Positions 34,985 to 47,254 of a stretch of DNA of 64,000 nucleotides are shown here, one piece after another (position 1 is the stretch's first letter; every line of letters begins with the position of its first letter). The notes beneath the pieces are model-generated. The model saw only the letters and a program-made list of their open reading frames with translations, searched no databases and had not been told where the DNA came from. This DNA is from Megaustenia siamemsis (Eukaryota > Mollusca > Gastropoda > Stylommatophora > Ariophantidae). The translations under genes were made by a program, and so were the position numbers. The stretch covers positions 68,553,087 through 68,617,086 of the forward strand of contig JAVIAB010000073.1 in the NCBI GenBank assembly GCA_032433765.1, written 5' to 3'.

Positions 34985-36514
34985 GAGTTGAGTTATTCTT
35001 GCACTCCGAACATATCCATCAGTCCTCAAATCTCCTCCTCCACGTCCTGCACCGACTGACAACTCCAGCTCTGTGTTGGTTGATAAGTCCTCTTATGTGC
35101 CCGCTAAGTCTCTCGTTTCTGGCTGTACCCATCTTTACTCTCATCTCTTTCATCCAAAGGAGAGATATGGACTCACGGTTGTCAAAGTCCTGTGCTCTTC
35201 CTGCATCTCAGGGGGCATTAATGATGTTGATGATGATCCATTGGTTGACTATCTTCAATGACAGCGCAGCTAGCTAGCCTGTCCACTCTTATGATTTCCC
35301 TGGGCTCCCTTATGTTCAGGGACAAAGACAAAAGTAACTGCATATCGTTGACTACTGCAATGACTCAACCCACTGTCTGCTTACAGATACAGAGCCTGCC
35401 TCAACTCTGATCATGTTCATCAAATCATCTAGTACACTGTTGTGGGTGTAGTCTTGTGACTGCAATCAGATGAATGCCCTGATCACTGCTATCACCTTCA
35501 TTCATATTACTAGTGCTCATAGTGTATGTGCTGCTGTCTTCATTAACCGTTCAGCCCGCAGAGAATGCTGCAAATGCCCATGAACTCCTTTGGTGTTGTA
35601 TTATGGATCTATCTGTATAGGTGACTGCATCTTCCTCGCTGGTGTTGTCCCAGTTGAGGGCATTGACTATGGCTGGATTCTGCTCCCTGCATTTCCTGTC
35701 TAGTGCGACAATACACCGGTATCCACTCCTCATCAGTGTTGATACAAGTCCACATACCTGTTTTATGGACAACTGTGCTGCCCACCCATGATTTGCTTAT
35801 TTGTAGTCTGTCATCTTTCCCTGTGTTGAGCTCTTTGTGCAATGGTGGTCTTGTGTCCTTCAGATCTTGATCCTGACATCCATGGTTGGAAAATCAAGAA
35901 ACTTCATTGCTACACAGGGAGTGTCTCATACACCCCAAGATCATGTGTATTGCTTCATCTTGTACCCTCTCTTGCCTGTCCATTTGCGTTGTACTGGCAG
36001 TCAGGATTGTTAGGGCACACTCAGTTCCTGGAACAGATATGTAAGTAGCCTCCACTCAATGTAAACAGCTGTCATGATCATGACAGAGAGTCCTTTGAGG
36101 GCTTTTATCAGACAGTCCCTAAAATACAGACTGCAATCAACCTGTCCCTAGTCACACCGTCATCTCCTACTCAATGTTAATGATAGAATTTTTTAGGGAG
36201 AACTATGTCACTGATGCTATATTAGGATTAACAAAGGCACCTGATACTCCACACAGGAAGAGATATGGTTGAGTTATTTTTGCAGTATAGAGACCTGTCA
36301 ACATACCAGATTGTCATTAGCAAAAGTCATAGTTCTTCCCACTGCCATCCAGTTGTTCTGTTATTGCTATTGTATGCACATTAAATAAGACTTGGTGAAC
36401 CTTGCAACAACCCTGTACAAATTGATGTAGGCTCCTGAAACTGCTGCCGCGATCCATCTGATTAGTAAGGAGTGCACCACCAATCTGAGAAACTGTTTTA
36501 TTATTCAACATCAA
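34985..36514 (-). mobile_element. RNase-H LINE (family F), minus strand, decayed
   Basis: Starting from 36514, the minus strand shows an RT stretch (QGCCKVHQVLFNVHTIAIT, where the usual PQG is worn), then near 36200 the segment equivalent to 47350-47400. Near 35620 the RNase H start is worn to YTDRSIIQHQRSSWAF, with Gly replaced by Arg, and the 3' end lies near 34990. Colinear with the plus-strand copy at 47.26-48.75 kb. Many stops. Confidence 0.75.
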
Positions 36515-36563
36515 TATCTCTAAGTCATATTATTGGTTTTTATAGCTTGCTTGTTCTTTAAGG

Positions 36564-36692
36564 TCTCATTTCTGATTTTGTGTATTCAAGTTAGTCTAGT
36601 TTTTTTGGGTCTTATTTCTGATTTTGTCTATTGAAGTCAGTCTAGTTTTTTAAATCTCATTTCTGATTTTGTCCATTTAAGTTAGTTTAACT
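36564..36692. repeat. Three degenerate tandem copies, about 45-50 bp
   Basis: TCATTTCTGATTTTGTNNAT followed by TNAAGTNAGTCTAGTTTTTT is repeated three times with drift. Confidence 0.7.
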
Positions 36693-36879
36693 TCTTTCTT
36701 CAAGCATCTCACTTATGTGGTGACAAAGTTTCACTTCTGACTTAAACATGATTGATCATGTTTGGCATTATTCTGTCTAATTAGTCGTTCCTTTCCAGCT
36801 TGTTATATTAGGACACTCAATATTTTACAGACTTGCATTTTTGCCTTGTATGTCACTAGATATTAATTATATAAATAGT

Positions 36880-37276
36880 TAATTAATTAGTTAGTCAAAA
36901 ATATGTAAGGTCACCATTGTCTACATCCAGGACATGCGGGAGTACAGGGAAATGAAAGAGCGGACAGGTTGGCTAGCTGCGCTATTATTGAGGACAGTCA
37001 ACCAATCGATCGGGCGGACATCATCAATGCCCTCTGGGAAGTGGGAAGGAAACAAGACTTCAACAACCATGAGTCCACATCACTCCTTCGGATGAAAGAG
37101 ATGGGAGTTAAGATGGGCACAGTCAGTAACGAGAAACTTAGTGGGCATGTAAGAAGACTAATCAACCAACTCAGAACTGGAGTCGTCAGTCGCTGGACAC
37201 TGCGAGACTTGCTGAGGATGGGATCTGTGCCCCTATGGACATGTTCAGAGTGCAATGTGACCCGCAAATAACTCAA
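36880..37276 (+). mobile_element. RNase-H LINE (family F), 3' end, plus strand
   Basis: It carries a worn RNase H tail and the C-terminal reading frame NEKLSGHVRRLINQLRTGVV, then TCSEC (Cys-rich end). It ends at ATAACTCA as in the copy at 48.75 kb. A Tc1/mariner-type element begins 4-5 bases later. Confidence 0.75.
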
Positions 37277-37280
37277 TATA

Positions 37281-38145
37281 CAGGGTGTTTTTAAAGTCGC
37301 AGTGCAGTGAATATTTCTAATATTCAGTAAATGATGTAATCATCATCTACGTACCACAATTTTGTAAACCACATTTATGAATAAACCGCTGCTTCCTTTA
37401 AGGTTTTATTTACGTAAAGGACGGGCACTATGCTACTTTCACTGTCTCATTGCTTGAAGGAAATGGTGTTGACGATTGAAAACAGGGTATTTCTGGTTGA
37501 GCATGTCTTCCGTAATGGCGGTAAATATACGGATGAGGTCATTAGACAATTCGTGAGGAAATTTCCAGACTCACAAGTCCCTCACCGAAATTCTGTTACA
37601 AAATTGATCAAAAAGTTTTGTGAAACCGGTAGTGTGGTAGATGCATACCGATCTGGAAGACCTTCAATTTCACAAGACCAAATTATGGAACTCCAAGACA
37701 ATTACAATGAGTCCAAATGCATCTTTAAACCACTTGTCTCAACAGGTGCAAATATCTAAGAGTTCTGTTCACAAGGTTTTAAGAAGTGAACTACACTATC
37801 GTCCATACAAATTAACTGAAGTGTCTCAACTCCAAGAAAGAGATTATGAATCCCGTTTAAACTACTGCATGTGGTTTCAGAATTTTATTTATGAACATGG
37901 CGCTGCCATCCTTGACGTCACTTTTTTCACTGATGAGGCCTGGTTTCATTTATCCGGTTATGTGAACAGTCAGAACAATCGGCTGTGGAGCAGTGAAAAC
38001 CCCATGAATTTCATCAAGTGCCGCTTTACGATCAAAAAGTCGGAGTGTGGTGCGCTATAAGTCGTATGCGGATAATAGGACGTCTGGTGACGTTTTTTCT
38101 TTAGAGAGTATAAATTCACTGCACTGCAACTTTAAAAACACCCTG
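37281..38145 (+). mobile_element. Internally deleted Tc1/mariner-type transposon
   Basis: The terminal inverted repeats are about 32 bp with one mismatch (left CAGGGTGTTTTTAAAGTCGC, right complement CAGGGTGTTTTTAAAGTTGC, both continuing AGTGCAGTGAAT), flanked by TA. The transposase reads across three frames. An N-terminal helix-turn-helix (KYTDEVIRQFVRKFPDSQ, then SVTKLIKKFCETGS) lies at about 37450-37670. The first catalytic-Asp motif, FFTDEAWFHLSGYVN, is near 37924. A third frame gives VPLYDQKVGVWCAISR near 38010-38065. The remaining catalytic residues are absent, so the copy is non-autonomous. Confidence 0.9.
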
Positions 38146-39239
38146 TATAAATAGTTCAAATAGCTAATCAACACCGTGAAGTAATTGGAGAGGGGAAAAT
38201 TTAGTGGCTGGTATTACCATTGGGTCAGACATTTTCTAAACAGTAAATAATTTTGTGTTTGAAGAGGGCGTAATAAACATGAAGAATGGAAGAAATAAAG
38301 AAAGGGTCCCACCACATACAAAGAATTTGAATGTTAATGTTCCTATTTTTAATAGACATTTGGTACATTATTTATATTTGTAAAGTGGTCAGTATTATGC
38401 CAGTGCTGTTTTCTTTCCAAGAAAAAAAAATCTGGTGTCGATCTAAGGATGAGTGAACCTAGATGATATCAGTGAGGATCACACCTGACCTCTTATACTC
38501 AGTAGACCATTTAACTAACCACTTAGCTATGGTGAGCTCTCAAGTAATAATATAATTAATGTCAATTTAAAAGATCCTTTACTTTTGCTTTCATTGTAAC
38601 TGATCAATCTCAGAATTCTTGCCACCATACAATCTCCTTGCTACCACATTGATCTTTTTATAAGTGAACAATCCTGAGTAAGAATATATACTCTACAGAA
38701 GTGGCCAAGTAAGATACATCCTTTGAAAAAGTATAGTGTAACAGACAGAGTCAACAGTGATCACCACTATTGTGTTTTGAACTCGTTTTTTTCAAGTCTG
38801 CCCTAAGTGAAGCCATTCTCTTTAAAATATGTTGTAATGTTAACTTCAAGAGTGTCATTAGCAAATATCAGAAGATAAGTATTGCATTAGGATTAACCCA
38901 GGTGACATATCCAGCAAAAGCAATACAGGGAGAAAACCCAATTTAACAAGAAAAAAAAATCCTGTACAAGGAACCTGTTAGAGTAGGAAAGACATATTTG
39001 TTTTGACTTATTGAAAGTTGTTTTCTCAGCAGTGACAACTTTACTACTGCCTTGCGGCAAGGTCAAAGAAAACTCAAGTCAGTTCAAAACAATAGCATAC
39101 TAAGTATGTATACTCTTGACCTCAAAACATGAAACAGTGCAACACAAAGCAGTGCACAAAGAAGTCAAGGGAAAATGAAGTCACTCTCAAGTATCACCTG
39201 TTATAAAGCAATCATCATCAAATACCAGGCCTGCTGGCG
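38146..39239. other. Intergenic with a worn SINE
   Basis: The stretch 38355-38541 is a minus-strand SINE-1 fragment (TGGTCAGTATTATGCCAGTG, and a head remnant CACTTAGCTATGGTGAGCTC). The rest is unrecognised. Confidence 0.5.
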
Positions 39240-39760
39240 CAGGTGATCATGTCTCTCCACAACTTTCGATCTGTTTGGTATCTTTTCTTTTTGCTTCCCT
39301 TTATCTCTTCGTCCCTCAATTTTCCCAGTTGTTACAATATATTCCAGCTGTTCTCTTCTCAATACATGGCCAATAAAATGATGATTGTTTCTTCCAAATA
39401 TTGGAAATTAGCTCTTGTTTTGCTTTGGCCTCAGAACGTTTTCATTACTCTTCTTAGCTGTCCATGGTATTCTCAACATTCTTCTGTAAAACCACATTTC
39501 TACAGCCTCCAGTGATTTTCTTGTCTGTTGTCCTATTGTCCATGATTCACATCCATATGTTAAGACTGGCTCTACATAACATTTAAGAACTCTTTTTCCT
39601 GTTTCTATTGTCAAAAATGGATTGCACAGTATCTTCCTCATTTTTTGGAAACCTGCTTTTGCCTGAGCCATTCTGCATCTCACCTCGGTTGTACACCAAC
39701 CATCTGAGGTTAACATTGTTCCCAGATATTTAAATTGTAAAGAAGCAATAAGAATTTGGA
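39240..39760 (-). mobile_element. LINE (family C) RT C-terminal fragment
   Basis: A 102-codon minus frame reads EVRCRMAQAKAGFQKMRKIL, then YVEPVLTYGCESWTI and EMWFYRRMLRIPW. These are standard landmarks after the RT catalytic core in endonuclease-type LINEs. A shifted frame then gives an IVTTGKIEGRR tail down to about 39250. No active site is present. Confidence 0.8.
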
Positions 39761-39770
39761 AAGCAATATA

Positions 39771-40527
39771 TGAGGCGTGTTCAAATGAAACCCACTTGAG
39801 CTATGACAAGTTGGCACATGCAGGAGGCATGATGACGTCATATCTTATGTAAAAAGAACACACCAATGTGCAACTGTGTATGTTTTCATTCTCCATGTAG
39901 TGTTTATTTGTTTTACTGCAGACCATTGGAAAAATGGCCAGTGATGATACAGAATCCATCTATTTTTATTGTAACCATGAAGGGCTTCTCTTGGCAGACT
40001 TTAAGGAGCCTGGTGTGAACATCAATGCCATCCACTACAAAAACACACTATTTTTAGCCTGAATACAGCCATCAAGAATAAGAGACCCAGCATGCTTTCA
40101 CGCGTTGTGATTCTGTTGCACGACAATGCTTGTCCACATGTCACGAACATTGTGTAGGAAGCGTTAGCAAGGAAGCAGTAGGAAATTCTGCAACACCTAG
40201 CTTACAACTAACCGTGTGGCTTTCATTTCCCTAGACCCTTAAAAAAAATCTCTAAAGGGACAATGATTTGACTCTAATGAAGATGTCATGACCTCAGTGA
40301 CAAAATATTCAATGAGCAACTAAAATACATTTTCTCAGACGGCATCCACCGTATATCCAATCAGTAGGATGTGTATCTAAATGCATCAGGCAACTTTTTT
40401 ATAAAAACACCCTGGTGAACATATGTTTCATAATAATTGCTTTATTTAATTCTGCCACACCTGCTGATGTACCTTACACATGTTTGTAATAAAGCCACTG
40501 GGATGGGTTTCATTTGAACAAGCCTCG
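39771..40527 (+). mobile_element. Mariner-type element, deleted and decayed
   Basis: The inverted ends are TGAGGCGTGTTCAAATGAAA and, reverse-complemented on the right, CGAGGCTTGTTCAAATGAAA, flanked by TA (39769-39770, 40528-40529). The interior contains the mariner segments LLLADFKEPGVNINAIHY (about 39985), VILLHDNACPH (second catalytic Asp, about 40108) and KGQxFDSNEDV (about 40260). The N-terminal DNA-binding half is missing, and stops interrupt the rest. Confidence 0.87.
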
Positions 40528-40529
40528 TA

Positions 40530-42395
40530 TAGCAAATAAAAATGGGCATCAAATGTATAACCAGCAACTATAACTAGGACATGCTCTTTCTGTGCCCTCC
40601 TGATGGAAAGACTGCTTATGGAGTGGAGTGACACCAATTCAATCTACCAGTGTCTTATAGTTTATGTGTAACATGAAACAACGACGGTACATTGATTTCC
40701 ATTACTTAAGGGTTAACAAACACATAACAGTCAAGTGTTAACAAACACAAAACAATCAATTGTTAACAAACACATAACAAGTCTGCTGCTTACAACCTTT
40801 GACAATAACTATGAAACAATAACCCAAATGTAATACACATACTTTATGCCGCATATTGCACATACATAATTAATTAGAATAAGTACATCATACATTGCTG
40901 ATTTCCTTCTACATCACCATATTGAGATGAAAATCTATTTGGTAAAAGTGCTGTGACTTTTTACTATAATTTTCATAGGACTGTCTCTGATTTTGTCAAC
41001 CATACAAACTCAATAACAATGATTACTTTACTGTGCAGCTGGTCATTCATATTTTCAAAGTTAACAATGCAAATATTGAACAAGATGAAACCATCTGGAT
41101 TAATCAAAACTCTGGGAATACAAACAATGCATACAGCTCCTGAAATGAAGGTCATATAATTTCACATGAAAAAAACATGTACTGTGGAAGCTTTCACAAC
41201 ATCAGTTTAAAGTAGATTGCTGCAGTGACAAATGCCTGCACAAGGCACAGACTTACTTTAACGTGACCATGATGAAATTATAGTCAGCTTGAGTACCTCA
41301 AAGAAACTCATATTACATCAGTTAGTAAATATTTCCACTTAAATATAATTCCATCCCCCTCATAATCTATTCCCAGTGACTAATAAATCTATTATTTATT
41401 TCCCATTTTCTTTAATTTTACAAACAGATCTCTTTCAATACAGCTGGTAGTTATCCATCTATTATGAGATGTCAAATCTAGCACTAATACTATTTATTAA
41501 ACTTACCTCACAAAAAAGATTGTAGTTTCTGTATGACATCAAATAAAATAAACAGAAATTATGAAATGAGACAAAAATTGGGGAAAAATATAAATTAATA
41601 TCATAGGCATATGAACAGACAGGATGACAAAAATGCTAGGTTTTAAACAAAAATTGAGGGCAAGCAAGCAGAACAAATATCAGCCCTATAAAGTTAGTGA
41701 GAACAAAATTATTTTATAAATCGACAGCCACTTTTTTTAATGTGGAGACTGTACTTCTCTTGATCTGATGGTGGAAGTGCTTTATTAACTTCATCTCCAA
41801 AAAACTGGTGCTGAAAGTGTTAAAATGCCTACAACTTGGGGAGGGAAACAACATAGTGCTGCCAAAGTGATCAGAATTTGGGTTGTTTATATGAATCATC
41901 TTAAATTAAATTGATTACATTTATTATAATTAAATGTATTTATTTGTAAAATAATTTAGCTCAACACATAAGGACAAGATGACAAAATGATTTTTAAGTT
42001 TAAGGTAAAAGCTGTTTCACAAAAAATAAAAAATCCAATCTAAAAACATAACTGATTCGACAATTAAGTTGCTCTCAGCTACAATACACATCACTACATC
42101 AATCATAGCAGTTTACACACAAAGTAAACAATTTAAAAAAAATATTAAAAGAGTTACTTGTGCTAAGGCAAACACAAATTAATTAATGAAATAAAAAGAG
42201 CTTATTCCACTATAAACCTCTAATCAAAACAACAGATAAAAAAAATGGACACTAATTCTTATAGAAACAGAAACAAGAGACACCTACTTCTTTGGTAAAG
42301 AAAGCACAAAAAATGTTCACTATAAGTCTATGAGAGGTTCCAAACCCTACTCTATTGGCATATGTGGTAAAATATGACAAATGAACTATGTACAG
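40530..42395. other. Intergenic, unique
   Basis: AT-rich. A three-copy tandem of about 28 bp (GTTAACAAACACATAACA) lies at 40711-40787. No gene is seen. Confidence 0.45.
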
Positions 42396-42514
42396 TCAAT
42401 TATAGAATTTAATAAATGATAACACACTAAAACTTGGCAATATTCTAAAAGGAAATGAAAGAATATTCATAAAGCAGCAAGCTACACTATTTGTACTTGT
42501 CTTATTATAAAATC

Positions 42515-43345
42515 TCATCATCATCATCATCATCATCATCGAGTTGCCTACCATGGAGTGCCATTCTGCTCTGTCTCTTGCTTTGATGGTGCAGGTTGTC
42601 ATAGGCTGATTTGTCCATCTTTTGATGTTACTCGTCCATGTTAGTCTTGGTCTGCCTCTGCCTCTTTTACCTTCTATTTTCCCCTCCAGGATCACTTTCA
42701 GTAGGCTGTTGTGTCTTTTAACATGGCCCAAAAATCGCATTTGTCTTGTTTGAATTGTGTTTAGTAGTTCTCTTTTCATTTTTAGTTGTTTTAAGACTTC
42801 GTCGTTTGTTTTCTTTACTTCCATCTAATTCTGCCTATTCTTCTATATATCCACATTTCAAAGACTTCAATTCTCTGTTCTGTAATCTTGTCTAATGTCC
42901 ATGTTTCTGCGCCATATAGGAATATTGTGAAGATGTAACATTTTGCTATTCTTAGTTTTAGCCCTGGTGTCATTTGTTTTGATGTTAGTATGTTCTTCAT
43001 GACATTAAAATTACTTTTTGCCATTCCTATTCATTTGTTTATTTCAGTTATACATTTTCCATCACTGGTTATAGTATGTCCAAGGTAGTTGTAGTCTGAA
43101 CTGTCTCCATGTCTATTCCTTCAATTTTGATATCCACTTGTGGGTTTTGATTATTTTTCCCTTTGTTTATGATCATAGTTTTAGTCTTTTTGATATTCGT
43201 ATCTAGTCCATATTTTTTGCTTATCATGTTTATTTCATTAAGTAATTGTTGTAGATCTTTAGGATTTTCTGTTAGTAGTACAGTATCATCAGCATATCTT
43301 AAGTTATTGCTTATCTTTTCATAATGTCCATAAAATCTGGACATG
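42515..43345 (-). mobile_element. LINE (family D), 5'-truncated, minus strand
   Basis: The minus strand reads NNLRYADDTVLLTENPKDLQ (motif C) near 43300, then ISKKYGLDTNIKKTKTM, RIAKCYIFTIFLYGAETWTL near 42940, and RQMRFLGHVKRHN plus KRGRGRPRLTW near 42700. Two frame changes break it. The 3' end is a (CAT)n run at 42515-42540. Partial copies are at 48845-49075 and 61442-61535. Confidence 0.88.
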
Positions 43346-43376
43346 CTAAATTTTATAAACAAGTAGAAATACTGTA

Positions 43377-43643
43377 TCCCGTGTGTTACCGGGGCCTCAT
43401 TATGAGGGAGGTAAAGAATAGTGACACTGTGACCTTCCAGGCATGTCGTAAGAGGCGACTAAGGAGCTTGATCGATGGCTTGACAAGCTGTCATTGTAAA
43501 AAGTATTGTTATGGAAACAGAGCCATAGATTTTAGAAGCAGTGATCTCTGCAATATGTGCCATTTTGGCACGCAAGGTTTCTGTTTTTGAGATTGTGGTT
43601 CTGCCCTATGTGCCGTCTTCGGCTCGAAAGGACAATAGATAGA
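43377..43643 (+). mobile_element. SINE (family 2), full length, LINE B tail
   Basis: The 267-bp element starts TCCCGTGTGTTACCGGGGCC, includes the imperfect palindrome GTCGTAAGAGGCGAC, and ends CGGCTCGAAAGGACAATAGA with GATA units. A 13-bp target duplication TAGAAATACTGTA (43364-43376, 43644-43656) defines it. The last 45 bases match the 3' end of LINE B at 31866-31915. The head is not obviously a tRNA. Confidence 0.88.
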
Positions 43644-43656
43644 TAGAAATACTGTA

Positions 43657-44339
43657 GTAGCCCATAAGTAAATTTAAAGATTGATGAAATAAAAAAATAA
43701 AACAGAGAGTAAAATAACCCTCCCAAAAATTGTTTGAATCCAACATATTGATACAGCATTTGTCGCATTCCTGGAGAGGGCAGGGTGGGGTAGGTGAGTG
43801 CATTTGTAAAGGTCTTCCAGTGCCAGTCAACACTTGGTGCGAGTTTTTATTTTACCCTGAAAACAATCACTTGTGGAAGCAAAAATATTGCTAATCACAG
43901 TAAGGGTTATTATTTGCATGTTATTTAACTCTCTCCTTTAGATATCAGTTTTTCAAATGAAAATGTTTACATTTTTTACAAAAATAATGAAGTAATAAAA
44001 TAACACACTTTATTGCTTTATATGTTCTAATTTTATGTTCATAAAATAAAATTCAGAACATTTGACTGGCACAGATCTCCTCAGTGATAAGACTCATCAA
44101 GTTGCACATGACTGATCAATATATTAACAGATTTACTCTGACAACTTTGATTTGCCTCTATGCATAAAATTTCCTTTTTTTTTTTTTTTAACAAAAATAA
44201 GTTGGCAATAAGCTTATAAAATCTGCTAAACAGCTGTCAAATGTCTGAGATGACTGCCACAAGTTGGGTGAATTTGGACACATAAAAGCAGCTTTAACAT
44301 AACAAAGCTCATTATCGGGTAGTTCTATTTAGAGAGGGA
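43657..44339. other. Intergenic, unique
   Basis: AT-rich. No feature is recognised. Confidence 0.4.
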
Positions 44340-44357
44340 GGGGGGGGGGGGGGGGGG
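44340..44357. repeat. Poly(G) run, 18 bases
   Basis: Uninterrupted G run preceded by AGAGAGGGA. Confidence 0.95.
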
Positions 44358-46541
44358 CTTGTTTGCCTTAGTGAGTCTAGTTTGTAAGGAGTCTTTGATA
44401 TCTTGGTCCCATTGTTTTTTTTTTTACACCTCTTTAGTTCCTATATCTTCTACTACTGTTCCTTCCTGTACTATTATCATACTATATGCAAATGTATTTA
44501 TAGAAGATGTATTTAGAACAGGACACTGTGGGCTCAGAGCACACCCTCTCCAAAAACAAGTCTCAGAGATGCTGCCACAGTGACTGTGAGCACCCAAAGA
44601 CTTATTCCACTCTAAGCTGCCAAAGAACGAAAATATAGCCCACAGAGTTTGCATGACAAACTATGGGAAGTGGTGAAGACCATACGTGCACTGCCCAATT
44701 CATGACCCTCGCTAATGTAGATTTATAGCAGTGAATAACTGCTAAATATGAGTAGATGCAAAAGGTGCATGTAGCTCACTGACTATTCTACATATTTCTG
44801 ATAAGGTGCCATACAGGTTGAAAACACCATACCACTAATTTGTTAAGTCCTCAACACTGAAGTGCCTTCTTTCTTCTTCCTGTTGTCAGTTTTAGACATT
44901 AATGTCAATTTCACCAATATACTTTATGCTGGTCCACAATTCCTCCAAATAATCAAAGATCTTGTAGTTCAGAACCATCCCAGAGGCCAGAATTTGTCTC
45001 AAATAGAGTCCCAAAGATAGCAAAACCACATAGATCATATTTTATATTTTCTGAAAACTGGCCACATGAGCAAAGACCTTGCAGCTGAGGTTCGAAATCT
45101 TCGGTAATGTTATTTACTATAACTGCAGCAAGGAATTTGGCAAGAAGAGGGAAGGTGATTCACAAAAATACAGGTAATAGCTGATTTTGTTAGATACCCT
45201 TAATAACAGTGATAACAATAGTTATAGCTTGATTGTGTACATCATTCTCTCTTCTTTACTTGTCAGTTTTGCACACTCAAAGTCATAGTTCTCTTTGATC
45301 TTTCACTGGAACTTGACAATTGGAAGTCATGGCATTAGTGGGCCTGCTACCCTTAGTGTCCAGTTTGTTAGAGGTGGTCAGCTTCTGATGATAAGACTAC
45401 CTGTTTGCAACGATCTGTAGACTTTTCTATTACTAATTATCATTATCTCCTAGTGTGAATTTCTGAAATATATTGCCAATGTTTTTGGTGTCCAGATCTT
45501 TCTCTGAATAATCAGTTTGACCTCTCCTTGGAAGGCTATAAATGATATCAATCTATGAAAATTTGGGTCAGAGGTCATTCAATTTCTTCTTAAGATGTTT
45601 CTGATGAGGGCTTTCATTTTTCAAAAAAGTCAGGTTCCTGATACTTAGTTTTCTCATTGCCAGGTATTTTTATGTAAATTCTTGGATTCATTGAGACTCA
45701 TTAACTTTACTGCTTAATGATGTTAGAGTTGATATTTAAATCATACAATCAAGGTTGTAGAGAATAGAGGATGGGCTATAGAACTGCTTTTTCAATCTGT
45801 TAAAAATATCTTTGTTTTTCTATTGAGAGACTTCCAAGAGCAAAGGAGCAAATTTCCATTTGGATATTCAGTATGTCTCCTTCACAATTTTTCATACTAA
45901 TTGCATTGAAACCAGGATGTCTCCCATTTAAGGTTACTGTTTTGCAAGTTGCCATGGCAATTAAATTTCACAACACAAAAAGTCAATAAATGCATAGTAA
46001 GTGAAGTACAATATGTATAACATACAGAACTTAAATGGCAAAATATGCGTAAACTTATAAATGTACATGCATACAACACAATGTAAACTACTGTAAAATA
46101 TTGGTACATAACATGCAATAGTTTGCCATATAAAAATATTCAGTTCTACAAAAATTAATAAATAAAATGGACAGAAATTTTGTTTTTCACTTTATAACCA
46201 GTGTAAAAAAATACATGACATCTGGTCTCACTTCAACAAATCTGAAACATGGTAAATTGATACCGACTGATATACTGACAGCCAGCAGGGAAAATAACAT
46301 TCAACTAAACGTTTGAAAATAAGAAAACCAATGATGCACACACAAAAAATGTATAAAGGAAATCACTAAAACATATCCCTAACTCTGAAGGTGAAATATG
46401 AGACATTTGCAAATCAAACATAAATGAATGCACAAATTAATCTCCTAAAAATCAGAAGTTAGTGCAAATGAGACTCAAGAGTTTATTTTTAAGCTTAAAG
46501 CCTACTAAACAATTTCTAAGGCATATGTATATGTTAGGTGT
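44358..46541. other. Intergenic, unrecognised
   Basis: About 2.2 kb. The stretch 44860-45700 is slightly less AT-rich and may hold very old retroelement sequence, but no motif is readable. Confidence 0.35.
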
Positions 46542-46625
46542 TTTAGTCAAATGCAGCACTGAGTAAATCCAAATAATTTTGTCTTTAGTCAAATGCAGCA
46601 CTGAGTAAATCCAAATAATTTTGTG
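46542..46625. repeat. Perfect 42-bp tandem duplication
   Basis: TTTAGTCAAATGCAGCACTG, continuing AGTAAATCCAAATAATTTTGT, occurs twice in tandem with no differences over about 41 bases. A recent local duplication. Confidence 0.9.
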
Positions 46626-46914
46626 TATGCTTTATATTCATTTTTTTTTTTTTACTAGTGGTACATTTAAAATAATTCATCAAAATAACTTTTCCATGAG
46701 ATCAACTCTGGAAAAATTAAAAAAAAACATGCTGTAAACGTTCAACTTGTAGAGCAATGAAGAAATGCATGTGTCGGTTGAGTGTTGGTATTAGAAATGG
46801 TTTATATAAGTCTTATAGTGTTATCTATCAGCAATCTCCTCTTCTTAGTTAAGTGGCAGTGAATGCGTTGTGCTGTTAGTTTATGGCAAAGCTGTGATAT
46901 CTTATTTCAGCCTG

Positions 46915-47222
46915 ACACATCCGTCTTGGGTATGGGCAATTTTTGCCCAGGCAGCAACCATTTTTTACCTACTCTTTTCCAACTTTTAACCGTCAAGGGT
47001 TCTTTAATGTGTACGAGTGCACACAGGATTTTCTATTTTCCGCAGTTATCTGAGAGGGATAGACATTGGATCTCACTACCCAGAGACCAAGGGAGTGTAA
47101 AGCCACAAAGAAACCACAGATTTGATTTTGACAAATTCCCACTGCCTATGGTGATAAGCAAATCTAGGGCCTTCCTGTAAAGAGGCTGATATCTTACTTC
47201 TAGACCAAAATTATCATCCATT
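46915..47222 (-). mobile_element. tRNA-derived SINE (family 3), minus strand
   Basis: It is the reverse of the copies at 22893 and 54783, sharing the complement of CTCTCAGA, CTCTGGGTAGTGAGATC and the A/T-rich linker. The head is at 47150-47222. A CAAGGGTTCTTTAATGTG segment near 47000 matches 17590-17620. Confidence 0.7.
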
Positions 47223-47254
47223 AATTACAAATCAATTGGTATTGTATGTATTTT

